DNA of 64,000 nt, from positions 1 through 64,000 of the forward strand of contig JAJDOG010000002.1 in NCBI GenBank assembly GCA_022340285.1, given 5' to 3'. Positions 52,986 through 61,344 of the stretch are shown one piece after another (the stretch's first letter is position 1; every line of letters starts with the position of its first letter). The position numbers and the translations under genes were made by a program. Under the pieces are notes generated by a model. That model ran no database searches and was not told where the DNA came from. It was given only the letters and a program-made list of their open reading frames with translations. The DNA comes from Betaproteobacteria bacterium (GTDB lineage Bacteria > Pseudomonadota > Gammaproteobacteria > Burkholderiales > SG8-39).

Positions 52986-55519
52986 GGGTTTTCTGGACGC
53001 ACGCGAAGTATCGGCCGCTCCTGGTCGGAGCGGTCGCGCTCGTCCTGCTGCCGTTCGTGATGCCCATGCTCGGTCTCGGCATCAACTCCGCCTCGCAGAT
53101 CGTGTGCTTCGCTGTTGCCGCGCTCGGCCTGAACATGCTGGTGGGATTCACGGGACTTCATTCCTTCGGCCACAGCGCCTGGTTCGGCATTGGCGCCTAC
53201 GCCGCCGCGATCGCCCAGAAGCACTGGTTCGGCGGACAGATCGCGTTGCCGATCCTGTTCTCGATGGTCGTTGTCGCAGCGCTGTCCACGGTCGTGGGCC
53301 TCCTCATCCTGCGCCGGCGCGGCGTGTACTTCGCCCTGCTCACGCTGGCGTTCGTGGCGCTCACCTATGCCATTGCGTTTCGCTGGACCGCGTTGACCGG
53401 CGGCGAGGACGGGCTCGGTGGCCTGCAGCGCGGGGGCTTCGGGCCGTTTGATTTGAACGACTCGGAGGTCTACTACGGGTTCGTCGCGCTGGTCGCGCTC
53501 GGCGTGCTGTACGTCCTGCTCCGCGTGACGCGCTCGCCGTTCGGCCACGTGCTCGTCGCGATCCGCGAGAACCAGCAGCGCGCTACCTTCCAGGGTTACC
53601 CCGTCGACCGCTACCGGCTCGGGGTGTTCGTCCTCTCGGCCGTCGTGACCGGTGTGGGGGGCGCACTGTTGGGCTTTCTGAACTACCTCGTCTCGGCCGA
53701 AGCCGTCTCGGTGCCGTTATCCGGCGAGCTGCTGGCAATGGTGGTGATCGGCGGGATGCACTCCATCCTGGGCCCGGCCCTCGGCGTGGTGTTCTACGTC
53801 CTGTTCCGCGAGCTGTTTTCGATCTGGACCGCCAACTGGCTGCTCTGGTTCGGGCTGGTCTTCGTCGGCTTCGTGCTGTTTTCCCCGAGCGGGCTGGTCG
53901 GCATCTGGGCGAAGCTCAAGCGGCGCTGGTGGCCGCCACCCGAAGAGGCCGCTGCCATGGACGCACGCAGGATCAGCGAGGGGGCGCCCCTGCCGGCGTT
54001 CCTGCGCGCTGGCGCGCGACGGGGCACGGTGCTCGAGGTCGACACGGTCTCCAAGAATTTCGGTGGCATCCGCGCGGTCGCGGATGCCTCGCTCGCAATC
54101 GACTCCGGCGAGATTCATGCGCTGATCGGTCCGAACGGCGCGGGTAAGACCACCGTGTTCAACTTGGTGTCGGGACTCTTCTCACCCGACGCGGGCCGCA
54201 TTCGCCTCGACGGTCGGGAGATCGAGAGCCTGCCTCCGCACCGCATCTGCCAGCAGGGCGTTGCCCGGTCGTTCCAGATCACCAACCTGTTCAAGGGCCT
54301 GACGATCTACGAGAACCTGCGCCTGTCCCTGCAGGCGCGGCATCCGGCACGCTACAACTTCTGGCGCGACATCGACAGCTATCCCGAAATCCATGCGGAA
54401 ACCGCGGAGCTCATCCGGTTCCTCGGCCTGGAAGGCATCGAGGCGATCCAGGGCGGGGAGCTCTCTTATGGGGGGCAGCGGCTCCTGGACATGGGCATCG
54501 CGCTGGGCTCGAAGCCCCAGGTGCTGCTGCTCGACGAGCCGCTGGCCGGCCTGGCGGCGGCCGAGCGCGAGCGCGTCTCGAACCTGATCAAGTCCCTGGT
54601 CGTCGGCATCCCGGTGTTGATCGTCGAGCACGATATCGATCGCGTGCTGGGCTTTTCACAGCACGTCACCGTGATGAACCAGGGAGAGGTACTGATGACG
54701 GGCACGCCCGATGCGGTGCGAAGCGACGAGCGGGTGCAGCAGATCTATACCGGCAAGGGCACGCCGCCGGTCGCGAGCCGCGTGACGGGTGAAGCGCAGG
54801 CGCGGGCACAGATCCTGCGCTTCACGAAGGTGAATTCATACTACGGAAAGAGCCATATCCTGACCGATGCGACGCTGGACGTGCGCGAGGGCGAAATCGT
54901 GGCGCTGCTCGGCCGCAACGGCGCGGGCAAGTCCACGCTTCTCAAGACACTCGCCGGATTGGTACGGGCGGCGTCGGGCACGATCGAGTTCGACGGGCGC
55001 GACATTGCGGCATTGCCCGCGCCGGACATCGCGCGGCTCGGCGTCGGCTACGTTCCGCAGGGGCGCGGCCTCTTCGCCGGTATGACGGTCGCCGACAACC
55101 TGGCGCTCGGCCGGCTGGCGCGTGCCACGGACGGGGCGAACGGCGTCGTGTGGAGCCAGGAGAAGATCTTCGAGTACTTTCCGCGCCTGCAGGAGCGCAT
55201 GCACGTTGCCGCGGACTATCTTTCGGGCGGCGAGCAGCAGATGGCAGCGGTGGCGCGCGCGCTGTCGGGCAATGTCAGGCTGCTGCTCCTCGACGAGCCG
55301 TTCGAGGGCCTCGCGCCGACGGTGATCCAGGAGCTTTTCAAGGTCTTCGACGCCCTGCGCCGGCACGTCTCCATCGTGATCGTCGAGCACAACCACGATC
55401 TCGTGCTCGCGCTCGCGGATCGTGTGTTCGCGCTCGAGCGGGGGGCGGTATTCCACGAAGGTCCCGCGGAACCGCTCCTGAACGACATCGACTACCGAAA
55501 GCAGATCCTCTGGCTTTGA
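52982..55519 (+). CDS. LivM-LivG-LivF fusion: permease and two ATPases in one chain (system 3)
   Basis: A single 845-residue frame. Residues 1 to ~320 are a LivM permease (M-L-V-G-F-T-G-L-H-S-F-G-H, A-I-R-E-N-Q-Q-R-A-T-F-Q-G). After a charged linker, ~350-600 is a LivG ATPase (Walker A G-P-N-G-A-G-K-T-T at 383-391, signature L-S-Y-G-G-Q, Walker B L-L-L-D-E-P). After a short linker, ~615-845 is a LivF ATPase (Walker A G-R-N-G-A-G-K-S-T at 644-652, V-P-Q-G-R-G-L-F-A-G, signature L-S-G-G-E-Q-Q). No stop or frameshift interrupts it. Systems 1 and 2 in this window encode the same parts as three genes. With LivH this one polypeptide would complete the importer. Confidence 0.9.
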   Translation: MRVFWTHAKYRPLLVGAVALVLLPFVMPMLGLGINSASQIVCFAVAALGLNMLVGFTGLHSFGHSAWFGIGAYAAAIAQKHWFGGQIALPILFSMVVVAALSTVVGLLILRRRGVYFALLTLAFVALTYAIAFRWTALTGGEDGLGGLQRGGFGPFDLNDSEVYYGFVALVALGVLYVLLRVTRSPFGHVLVAIRENQQRATFQGYPVDRYRLGVFVLSAVVTGVGGALLGFLNYLVSAEAVSVPLSGELLAMVVIGGMHSILGPALGVVFYVLFRELFSIWTANWLLWFGLVFVGFVLFSPSGLVGIWAKLKRRWWPPPEEAAAMDARRISEGAPLPAFLRAGARRGTVLEVDTVSKNFGGIRAVADASLAIDSGEIHALIGPNGAGKTTVFNLVSGLFSPDAGRIRLDGREIESLPPHRICQQGVARSFQITNLFKGLTIYENLRLSLQARHPARYNFWRDIDSYPEIHAETAELIRFLGLEGIEAIQGGELSYGGQRLLDMGIALGSKPQVLLLDEPLAGLAAAERERVSNLIKSLVVGIPVLIVEHDIDRVLGFSQHVTVMNQGEVLMTGTPDAVRSDERVQQIYTGKGTPPVASRVTGEAQARAQILRFTKVNSYYGKSHILTDATLDVREGEIVALLGRNGAGKSTLLKTLAGLVRAASGTIEFDGRDIAALPAPDIARLGVGYVPQGRGLFAGMTVADNLALGRLARATDGANGVVWSQEKIFEYFPRLQERMHVAADYLSGGEQQMAAVARALSGNVRLLLLDEPFEGLAPTVIQELFKVFDALRRHVSIVIVEHNHDLVLALADRVFALERGAVFHEGPAEPLLNDIDYRKQILWL

Positions 55520-55549
55520 AGAATGCTGTGGACGTAAGGAGAGTGCCCC

Positions 55550-57013
55550 ATGAACGAGCGCAATGACACCGTGTCTGCCGGCACCGATTCGAGCGCTGCA
55601 TACCGCATGCTGATTGACGGGGAATGGGTGGCGGGGAAGGGCGATGTCCTCGCGGTGGTCGACAAGTACCGACTGCAACCCGGTGCGTACGTGACCACGG
55701 CAGACAAGGACCAGATCGCACATGTCGTCGCCTGTGCCCATGGCGCGTTCCGGCGCGGCGCGCCGTCGCCATTCGAGCGGGGTGCCGTGCTCGAGCGCGC
55801 CGCCGCGCTGATAGAAGCGCAGGGCGACGACTTCGTGCGCATCATGCAGATGGAAGCCGGTTTCACGGTATCGGATGCGAGCGGCGAAGTGCGTCGCTGC
55901 GTCCAGACACTGAAGCTATCGGCCGAGGAGGCGCGTCGCCTCGCGGGCAAGGTGGTGCCGCTCGCCGGCGCGCCGCAACAGGCGGGCCGCTTCGGCTTCA
56001 CGCTGCGTGTCCCTCTCGGCGTGGTTGTCGCGATCACACCGTTCAATTCGCCGCTCAACACGGTCACTCACAAGATTGCGCCGGCGTTTGCTGCAGGCAA
56101 CGCGGTGATCCTCAAGCCGTCTTCATCCACGCCGCTCACGGCGTGCAAGCTCGTCGAAGTGCTCGTCGAGGCGGGTATGCCGCGTGGATTGCTTTCCCTG
56201 GTGCATGGCAGTGCCCAGGTCGCAGGCTGGCTCCTCGAAGACGAGCGCGTGCGGTTTTTTGCCTTCACGGGCAGTACCGAGGTGGGCCGCAAGATTCAAC
56301 AGGCTGCGGGGCTGCGCCGCACCCAGATGGAACTCGGTTCGATCGCCTTCACGATTCTGTGTGACGACGCGCGACTCGACGTGGCGCTGCCGAAGGTCGT
56401 CAATGCGAGCTATCGCAAGGCGGGTCAGGTGTGCACCTCTATTCAGATGCTGCTCGTGCAAAACGCGATCTTCGCAGACGTTCAGTCGCGCATGACCGAG
56501 ATGGTGAAGGCGTTGCCCTTCGGCGATCCGTACGATCGAAACACCGTGGTCGGCCCCATCATCAGCGAGAAGGAGGCCATCCGCATCGAGGGCTGGATCG
56601 AGGAAGCCGTGGCCCGCGGCGCGAAGCGTCTGGCCGGTGGAAACCGCAAGGGCGCCGTCGTGCCGCCGACGCTGCTCGCATCGGTGGACGACTCGATGAA
56701 GGTCGGCTGCCGGGAAGTGTTTGGTCCAGTCTTATGTCTCGTGCCTTTCGATTCGCTCGACGAGGCGATCGCGCGGGTCAATGCCACACCCTTCGGCCTC
56801 GCGTGCGGCATCTTCACGAACCGGCTGGAAGACGCATTCGCGGCAGGCAGGCGCCTCGAGGTCGGCGGAGTGCATGTCAACGAGACGTCGAGCTCGCGTG
56901 TCGACCTGATGCCTTACGGTGGTTCGAAGGACAGCGGCTTCGGCCGCGAGGGACCGCGCTACGCCGTGCACGAGATGACCGAAGAGCGGATCGTGACCTT
57001 CGCGTTCAATTAG
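55550..57013 (+). CDS. NAD(P)-dependent aldehyde dehydrogenase
   Basis: A 487-residue ALDH-superfamily enzyme oxidising an aldehyde to an acid. AAGGAGAG precedes the ATG. Motifs: T-P-F-N-S-P-L-N and K-P-S-S-S-T-P-L-T (cofactor), F-T-G-S-T-E-V-G-R, catalytic glutamate in M-E-L-G-S, catalytic cysteine in G-Q-V-C-T-S, and E-V-F-G-P-V-L-C. The usual E-L-G-G-K is E-L-G-S-I here. It lies 30 bp behind the Liv fusion gene, in the same operon, and could oxidise the aldehyde released by the ThDP enzyme. Confidence 0.85.
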   Translation: MNERNDTVSAGTDSSAAYRMLIDGEWVAGKGDVLAVVDKYRLQPGAYVTTADKDQIAHVVACAHGAFRRGAPSPFERGAVLERAAALIEAQGDDFVRIMQMEAGFTVSDASGEVRRCVQTLKLSAEEARRLAGKVVPLAGAPQQAGRFGFTLRVPLGVVVAITPFNSPLNTVTHKIAPAFAAGNAVILKPSSSTPLTACKLVEVLVEAGMPRGLLSLVHGSAQVAGWLLEDERVRFFAFTGSTEVGRKIQQAAGLRRTQMELGSIAFTILCDDARLDVALPKVVNASYRKAGQVCTSIQMLLVQNAIFADVQSRMTEMVKALPFGDPYDRNTVVGPIISEKEAIRIEGWIEEAVARGAKRLAGGNRKGAVVPPTLLASVDDSMKVGCREVFGPVLCLVPFDSLDEAIARVNATPFGLACGIFTNRLEDAFAAGRRLEVGGVHVNETSSSRVDLMPYGGSKDSGFGREGPRYAVHEMTEERIVTFAFN

Positions 57014-57393
57014 CGGTCGCGGCAATCCGCTGAACACCCTATCCCAGCGGCATTAAAGGCAAACGCAAAAGGCCGGAAAGATATTCCGCCGCGCGGCGGC
57101 GTCTCGCCGCGCTGAGCGTCGGATGTATGACACCTGGGTATCCTGCCCGCCCCGCGCTCGCTGGAGCGCAGCGGGTCGCCCCGGGGCCACGCAGACGCAG
57201 CGTCGGCTCCTGTGCCATGGCTGCAGTGCGGGCATCGATTCGCGCAAGGCCGCAATAAAGCTTGCAATTTCCACGAGCGCGGGGCGCGCGTCGCCGCCCA
57301 GGAGGCCGCGCGCGCGACGCTGCGGAACGCGAATCGCACCAGGCCGCAACGGTCTCGTACAGGCGTGCAGCGTCGACCCACTTTACGCGCGGT

Positions 57394-57409
57394 GTATCAC
57401 GAGTGATAC
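57394..57409. promoter_or_regulatory. Perfect palindrome, probable operator
   Basis: GTATCAC, GA, GTGATAC: 7-bp arms with a 2-bp spacer, 209 bp upstream of the activator gene. A nearby CGCGTGA may be a further half-site. The cognate regulator is unknown; autoregulation by the VpsR-like protein is possible. Confidence 0.5.
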
Positions 57410-57514
57410 GCATCGCGTGAACGCGCTCTCAGGCTGTCAAAACTCGCGACATTATGAAACGTTGTGCAGGTAGGAAATAGGTCCAATTGCGAGTATCCAT
57501 CGCTTGCGTTTTTT

Positions 57515-57531
57515 CGTACGTTCGGCGTACG
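57515..57531. repeat. CGTACG pair upstream of the sigma54-activator gene
   Basis: CGTACG, 5 bp, CGTACG; a third CGTAC follows at about 57544. The 11-bp repeat places them on one helical face. It lies 87 bp before the start codon. Confidence 0.35.
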
Positions 57532-57617
57532 GTCAGTTAGGACGTACTCGTAGCAAGACGCAGAAGCGCCCTCGCACCGGCGCTTCGAAGACTTACCACA
57601 ACGATTGAGTAAGGCGG

Positions 57618-58988
57618 ATGACTCGGAGGATTCTTGTCCTGCAGGGAGCGGGCTCGAGCATCGATTTGTGCTCGACGCTCGTCGCAGGTGGCTGGGAGGT
57701 CCAGCAAGTCTCGGATATTCGCGCTGCGCTGGTTACCGCAGCGACGAACGAGTGCACGGTGGGCCTCGCAGTCCTCGATCAACCTGATTCGTTCGAGCAA
57801 TCCGATCTCGCGCGCCTGGTGAGCGCCACCCGCATCGAGTGGGTGGTGGTCCTCACCAAGGAAGCGTCGCGCAGGCAGGACGTCGCGACACTGATCTCGA
57901 ACGGCTTCCATGATTTCCACACGCTGCCGCTCGACGCCGAGCGACTGCTCGTCGTGCTCGGTCACGCGTCGGGCAAGGCGGAGCTCAAGCGCAAGCTCAC
58001 GGCGATGGAGCCGAGCTTCAAAGGCCGCTACGGCATGGTCGGACGCAGTCCAGCGATGCTCGAGCTCTATCGCGCGATCGACAAGATCGTGCGAGTCGAT
58101 GCGCCGGTGCTGATCGCGGGGGAGAGCGGGACCGGCAAGGAGGTTGCGGCGCGCGCGATTCACAATCACTCGGCGCGCCGGAGCGGGCCGTTCGTGCCCG
58201 TCAATTGCGGTGCGTTGCCCACCAACCTGGTGCAATCCGAGCTCTTCGGCCATGAAAAGGGCGCCTTCACCGGCGCGCACCAGCGCAAGCAGGGCAGCAT
58301 CGAGGCCGCGTCCGGAGGCACGGTCTTCCTCGATGAGATCGGCGACCTGCCGCTCGAATCGCAGTCGAGCCTGCTCAGGTTCCTCCAGGAGAAGACCATC
58401 GTGCGCGTCGGCTCGACGCTACCGCAACACATCGATGCACGCGTGATCGCGGCTTCGCACGTCGACCTGGCCGACGCCGTGCGCCAGGGTCGCTTCCGGG
58501 AGGACTTGTACTACCGGCTCAATGTTCTGCACCTCGAGATGCCGCCGCTGCGCGAACGCGCCGGAGACATCGGGCTGCTTGCCGACGAGGTGTTCGAGAA
58601 ACACGGCACGATGAAAGCGCCCGACCTGCGCGGGTTCTCCAGCGAAGCGCGCGTCGAGATGGAGCTGCATCCCTGGCCCGGCAACGTGCGCGAGCTGATC
58701 AACAGGGTGCAGAAGGCGATGATCATGTGCGAGGGACGCCTCATCACGCCGTTGGACTTGGGGCTCGCGGAACGCCACGGAGCGAACTCGGGGGCGGTCT
58801 CGCTGCAACATGCAAGGCATTCAACCGAGCGCGATCTGATTCTCGCCGCGCTCGAACGCAACCGGCAGAACGTGGCTGCAACGGCGCGCGAGCTCGGCGT
58901 CTCGCGCGTCACGCTTTATCGGCTCATCCAGAAGCTCGCGATCGCCCGCTCGAGCGTGATCCGCCCGGACTCGGACTCGGTCGCCTGA
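57618..58988 (+). CDS. VpsR-like sigma54-dependent transcriptional activator
   Basis: A 456-residue enhancer-binding protein. Residues 1-~120 form a receiver-like domain without the clear phospho-acceptor pattern, like the N-terminus of VpsR, which controls biofilm matrix genes. The AAA+ domain has Walker A G-E-S-G-T-G-K-E (168-175), the sigma54-contact loop G-A-F-T-G-A (215-220), and F-R-E-D-L-Y-Y-R-L. A Fis-type helix-turn-helix closes the protein (V-A-A-T-A-R-E-L-G-V-S-R-V-T-L-Y-R). It is followed by the outer-membrane protein gene and faces the secreted-fibre genes, so it likely controls them. Confidence 0.87.
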   Translation: MTRRILVLQGAGSSIDLCSTLVAGGWEVQQVSDIRAALVTAATNECTVGLAVLDQPDSFEQSDLARLVSATRIEWVVVLTKEASRRQDVATLISNGFHDFHTLPLDAERLLVVLGHASGKAELKRKLTAMEPSFKGRYGMVGRSPAMLELYRAIDKIVRVDAPVLIAGESGTGKEVAARAIHNHSARRSGPFVPVNCGALPTNLVQSELFGHEKGAFTGAHQRKQGSIEAASGGTVFLDEIGDLPLESQSSLLRFLQEKTIVRVGSTLPQHIDARVIAASHVDLADAVRQGRFREDLYYRLNVLHLEMPPLRERAGDIGLLADEVFEKHGTMKAPDLRGFSSEARVEMELHPWPGNVRELINRVQKAMIMCEGRLITPLDLGLAERHGANSGAVSLQHARHSTERDLILAALERNRQNVAATARELGVSRVTLYRLIQKLAIARSSVIRPDSDSVA

Positions 58989-59094
58989 GACGGTCCAACC
59001 GGGGTCGCGCCCCTGCCCGGACGGCGCGCAGCGGCGCTGGGGAGCCGGCAGTGCATGTGCAGTCGCGACCTTGGAGGAATGGGAGGAGGCGAAC

Positions 59095-60387
59095 ATGCGG
59101 AGAATCGAAATCGGCCGCGTCGGCCGTGTCGGCGCGCTCGTCGCATTGATGGCCGTTTCAGCGGGACCGGTCCACGCACAGGCTCCGCTCGGCGAACCCG
59201 TCAACCTAGACAAAATGCAGCGCCAGCTGGAAGCGGAGCGGGAGAAACTCCACGCGCTGGAGCAGGCTCTCGGCGAGCAGCGACGCCGGCTCGATCAGCA
59301 GCTGCGCGAGCTCGATGCGCTCAAGGCGCGCATGTCCGGGCGTGGTGCGGCACCGGGCGGCACCGCGGTGAGCGTGGAAACACCGCAGGGTGGAGCGTCG
59401 GTGCCGGTCCAGTCGGCACAGGCTGCCAAGCCGGCGAAGCCGGTCGGCGAAGCGCCGCCCGAGCCGGATCGGCCGCCGGAGGTCGCGCAGATCTTCGCCG
59501 AACCCACGGTGCTGACCCCGCCCGGGAAGTTCGTGCTCGAGCCGTCGCTCCAGTACATCCGCGCGAACGACAACCGCGTGGCACTGGTCGGCTTCACGAT
59601 CGTGCCCGCGCTCACGATCGGATTGATCGATATCCGAAGCGTGGGGCGTGACACGTACTACGCGGCGCTCACCGGGCGATGGGGTGTGGCCAACCGGTTC
59701 GAGCTCGAAGCCAAGGTGCCGTACGTGTGGGCGACGAGCAGCACGCTCACGCGTCCGCTTGCAACGCCATCCGTGACCGACACGATGTTCGACGCCAGCG
59801 GGGCGGGGCTCGGCGACATCGAGTTCGCGGCGCGCTACCAGATCAACCGGGTCCGTGCCGACAATCCGGTCTTCATCGGCTCACTGCGCTTCAAGACGGC
59901 CACCGGCAAGGGGCCGTTCGACGTGGACTACGTGCCGTTGACCGGATTGCAGACCGAGCTTGCCACCGGCACCGGCTTCTACGGACTGCAAGCTGGCGTC
60001 TCGGTGCTCTTCCCCTCCGACCCCGCGGTGTTCTTCGGCGGCATGAACTATCTGTACAACTTCGGGCGTGACGTGGGGAACGGCTTCGGCCACATCGATC
60101 CGGGCAACATCTTGGACTTCAACGTCGGCATGGGCCTCGCACTCAACGAGCGCGCGTCGTTCAGCGTCGGCTACCAGCAAAGCATGGTCAGCAAGTCGAG
60201 CCAGAGCGGCGAGGCGAGCGCGGCGAAGCGCCTGGCGCCCGCCTCGTCACTGGTGCTGGGCACGGCGCGCTTCGGCGTGAGCTACAAGATCAGCGCGAAG
60301 ACGCTGCTCAACTTCTCGCTGGGGATCGGTGTGACCAGCGACACGCCCGACCTCGAGCTGACGGTGAGAGTGCCGTACACCATCTGA
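59095..60387 (+). CDS. Coiled-coil plus beta-barrel outer-membrane protein (FapF-like layout)
   Basis: A 430-residue protein. The ATG at 59095 has GGGAGGAGG upstream. Signal peptide to about residue 29 (V-H-A-Q). Residues ~38-82 form a coiled coil (L-E-A-E-R-E-K-L-H-A-L-E-Q), then a Pro/Ala-rich linker to ~140. The remainder is an amphipathic barrel (L-E-P-S-L-Q-Y-I-R, R-F-E-L-E-A-K-V-P-Y, ending R-V-P-Y-T-I). This order of coiled coil, linker and barrel is that of FapF, the pore that exports Fap amyloid in Pseudomonas, though the sequence also fits Phenol_MetA_deg-type barrels. I infer the export pore of the neighbouring secreted proteins. Confidence 0.72.
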   Translation: MRRIEIGRVGRVGALVALMAVSAGPVHAQAPLGEPVNLDKMQRQLEAEREKLHALEQALGEQRRRLDQQLRELDALKARMSGRGAAPGGTAVSVETPQGGASVPVQSAQAAKPAKPVGEAPPEPDRPPEVAQIFAEPTVLTPPGKFVLEPSLQYIRANDNRVALVGFTIVPALTIGLIDIRSVGRDTYYAALTGRWGVANRFELEAKVPYVWATSSTLTRPLATPSVTDTMFDASGAGLGDIEFAARYQINRVRADNPVFIGSLRFKTATGKGPFDVDYVPLTGLQTELATGTGFYGLQAGVSVLFPSDPAVFFGGMNYLYNFGRDVGNGFGHIDPGNILDFNVGMGLALNERASFSVGYQQSMVSKSSQSGEASAAKRLAPASSLVLGTARFGVSYKISAKTLLNFSLGIGVTSDTPDLELTVRVPYTI

Positions 60388-60396
60388 TTCGGGCGA

Positions 60397-60428
60397 GACG
60401 GCGCGTGCTGGCTGGCCCGCGCGCCGTC
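60397..60428. terminator. Stem-loop between convergent genes
   Basis: GACGGCGCG, 14-nt loop, CGCGCCGTC: perfect 9-bp stem in the 55-bp gap between the convergent outer-membrane protein and R-G-G-motif genes. No T-run, so perhaps Rho-assisted or a transcript-end stabiliser. Confidence 0.4.
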
Positions 60429-60442
60429 CGCGAGCCTCGGAT

Positions 60443-61333
60443 TCACGGCCGGATGCCGGCCTGGGTTTGCGCTTGCAGCGCCGCGGCGAATGCGCCGGAG
60501 CGCATCGCGGAGAGTGCGTTGAGTGTCGCGTCGATCTGCGTGCGCGTCTGGAGGAGCTGACCGTCCACGGAATTTTGCACGGCGGTGACGATCGCTGCCG
60601 CGTTAGGCAGCAGGATGATCTGCCCTGCCACGCTCAATGGCGTGACAGTAACGGGCGCGCCGCCCGAGGCGAGTGCAGCGGCGGGTGGCAGAGAAGGATT
60701 CGGAGGAGGGCTGCTCGCAGTCATCGCCGGCGCGGCCGCAGCGGGTGCGGGGGTCGACGCCGACGGCGTATTTGCCGTGGCTGGGGCCAGTGACGGGGTG
60801 CCCATTTGGGGCGCCGTCGCAGCTGGCGTCGGGGTTTGCGCTCCTTGCGGAGCCGATGGAGCCGATGCGGCCGCCATCGATGCTGGCCCCGCATTCGCCA
60901 CGGATTGCGCCGCCGGCGCCGAGCCGGGCGCAGCGAGGCTCGTTATTGCGGATGTTGCCGGAATCGTGACACCTGGGGCCACGTTCCCCGCGCCGCTCTG
61001 CACGAGCAGAAGCGCGTTCCCGATCGTCTGGACACTCGGGAGCCCGCCAGCCGCGAGCCGATCCAGGTTGCCGATCACGAGCTGCGTGGTGGCGATCACC
61101 TGGCCGTTCACGAGCACTTCGCGCGTGATGCCGAAGAACATATCCAGTCCGTTCTGTGTGAAGCCTCCGCGCATCGCCGCGAGCCGCGCGTCTGCAACCG
61201 CCGGTAGCGGCTCGAAAGGCCTGACCGCGATGGCGGCCTGAGCAGGGAGCATGAGCGCGAGCGCGGCGCAAATCGCTGTGCGTCGACGCCTCGGTGCGGA
61301 AAGTGCGGGACGCGTCGGTTTGCGCTTGCTCAT
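60443..61333 (-). CDS. Secreted R-G-G-motif protein, likely C39 peptidase substrate
   Basis: A 296-residue exported protein. GAGGAG precedes the ATG. A long basic N-terminus and hydrophobic run (12-36) make a signal peptide. Then comes V46-A-D-A-R-L-A-A-M-R-G-G57, which looks like a double-glycine processing site, followed by F-T-Q-N-G-L-D-M-F-F-G-I and V-L-V-N-G-Q-V. A central ~100-residue stretch is made of Ala, Pro, Thr and Ser. The C-terminal 70 residues are ordered-looking (I-I-L-L-P-N-A-A-A-I-V-T-A-V-Q-N-S). Its gene starts 11 bp after the C39 peptidase stop. I do not know a characterised relative. Confidence 0.72.
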   Translation of the reverse strand: MSKRKPTRPALSAPRRRRTAICAALALMLPAQAAIAVRPFEPLPAVADARLAAMRGGFTQNGLDMFFGITREVLVNGQVIATTQLVIGNLDRLAAGGLPSVQTIGNALLLVQSGAGNVAPGVTIPATSAITSLAAPGSAPAAQSVANAGPASMAAASAPSAPQGAQTPTPAATAPQMGTPSLAPATANTPSASTPAPAAAAPAMTASSPPPNPSLPPAAALASGGAPVTVTPLSVAGQIILLPNAAAIVTAVQNSVDGQLLQTRTQIDATLNALSAMRSGAFAAALQAQTQAGIRP

Positions 61334-61344
61334 CGGGGTGCTCC

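Larger units (their letters stand above)
57014..57617. other. Intergenic region, 604 bp, regulatory elements but no gene
   Basis: No open frame here has a credible ribosome site or family resemblance. It holds a weak stem (CCGCTG/CAGCGG, 57027-57050) after the aldehyde dehydrogenase, a perfect palindrome at 57394-57409 and a pair of CGTACG sites at 57515-57531, upstream of the sigma54-activator gene. Its size suggests a heavily controlled promoter. Confidence 0.6.

Noticed and set aside
57053-57473. Short frames on both strands in the intergenic region
   Set aside because: Arg-rich composition, no ribosome site, no recognisable family.
58989-59094. Sigma54 promoter (TGGCAC-N5-TTGC) before the outer-membrane protein gene
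   Set aside because: I looked for GG-N10-GC at proper context and found no convincing match; the sigma54 target may be before the glycine-rich gene, outside the window.
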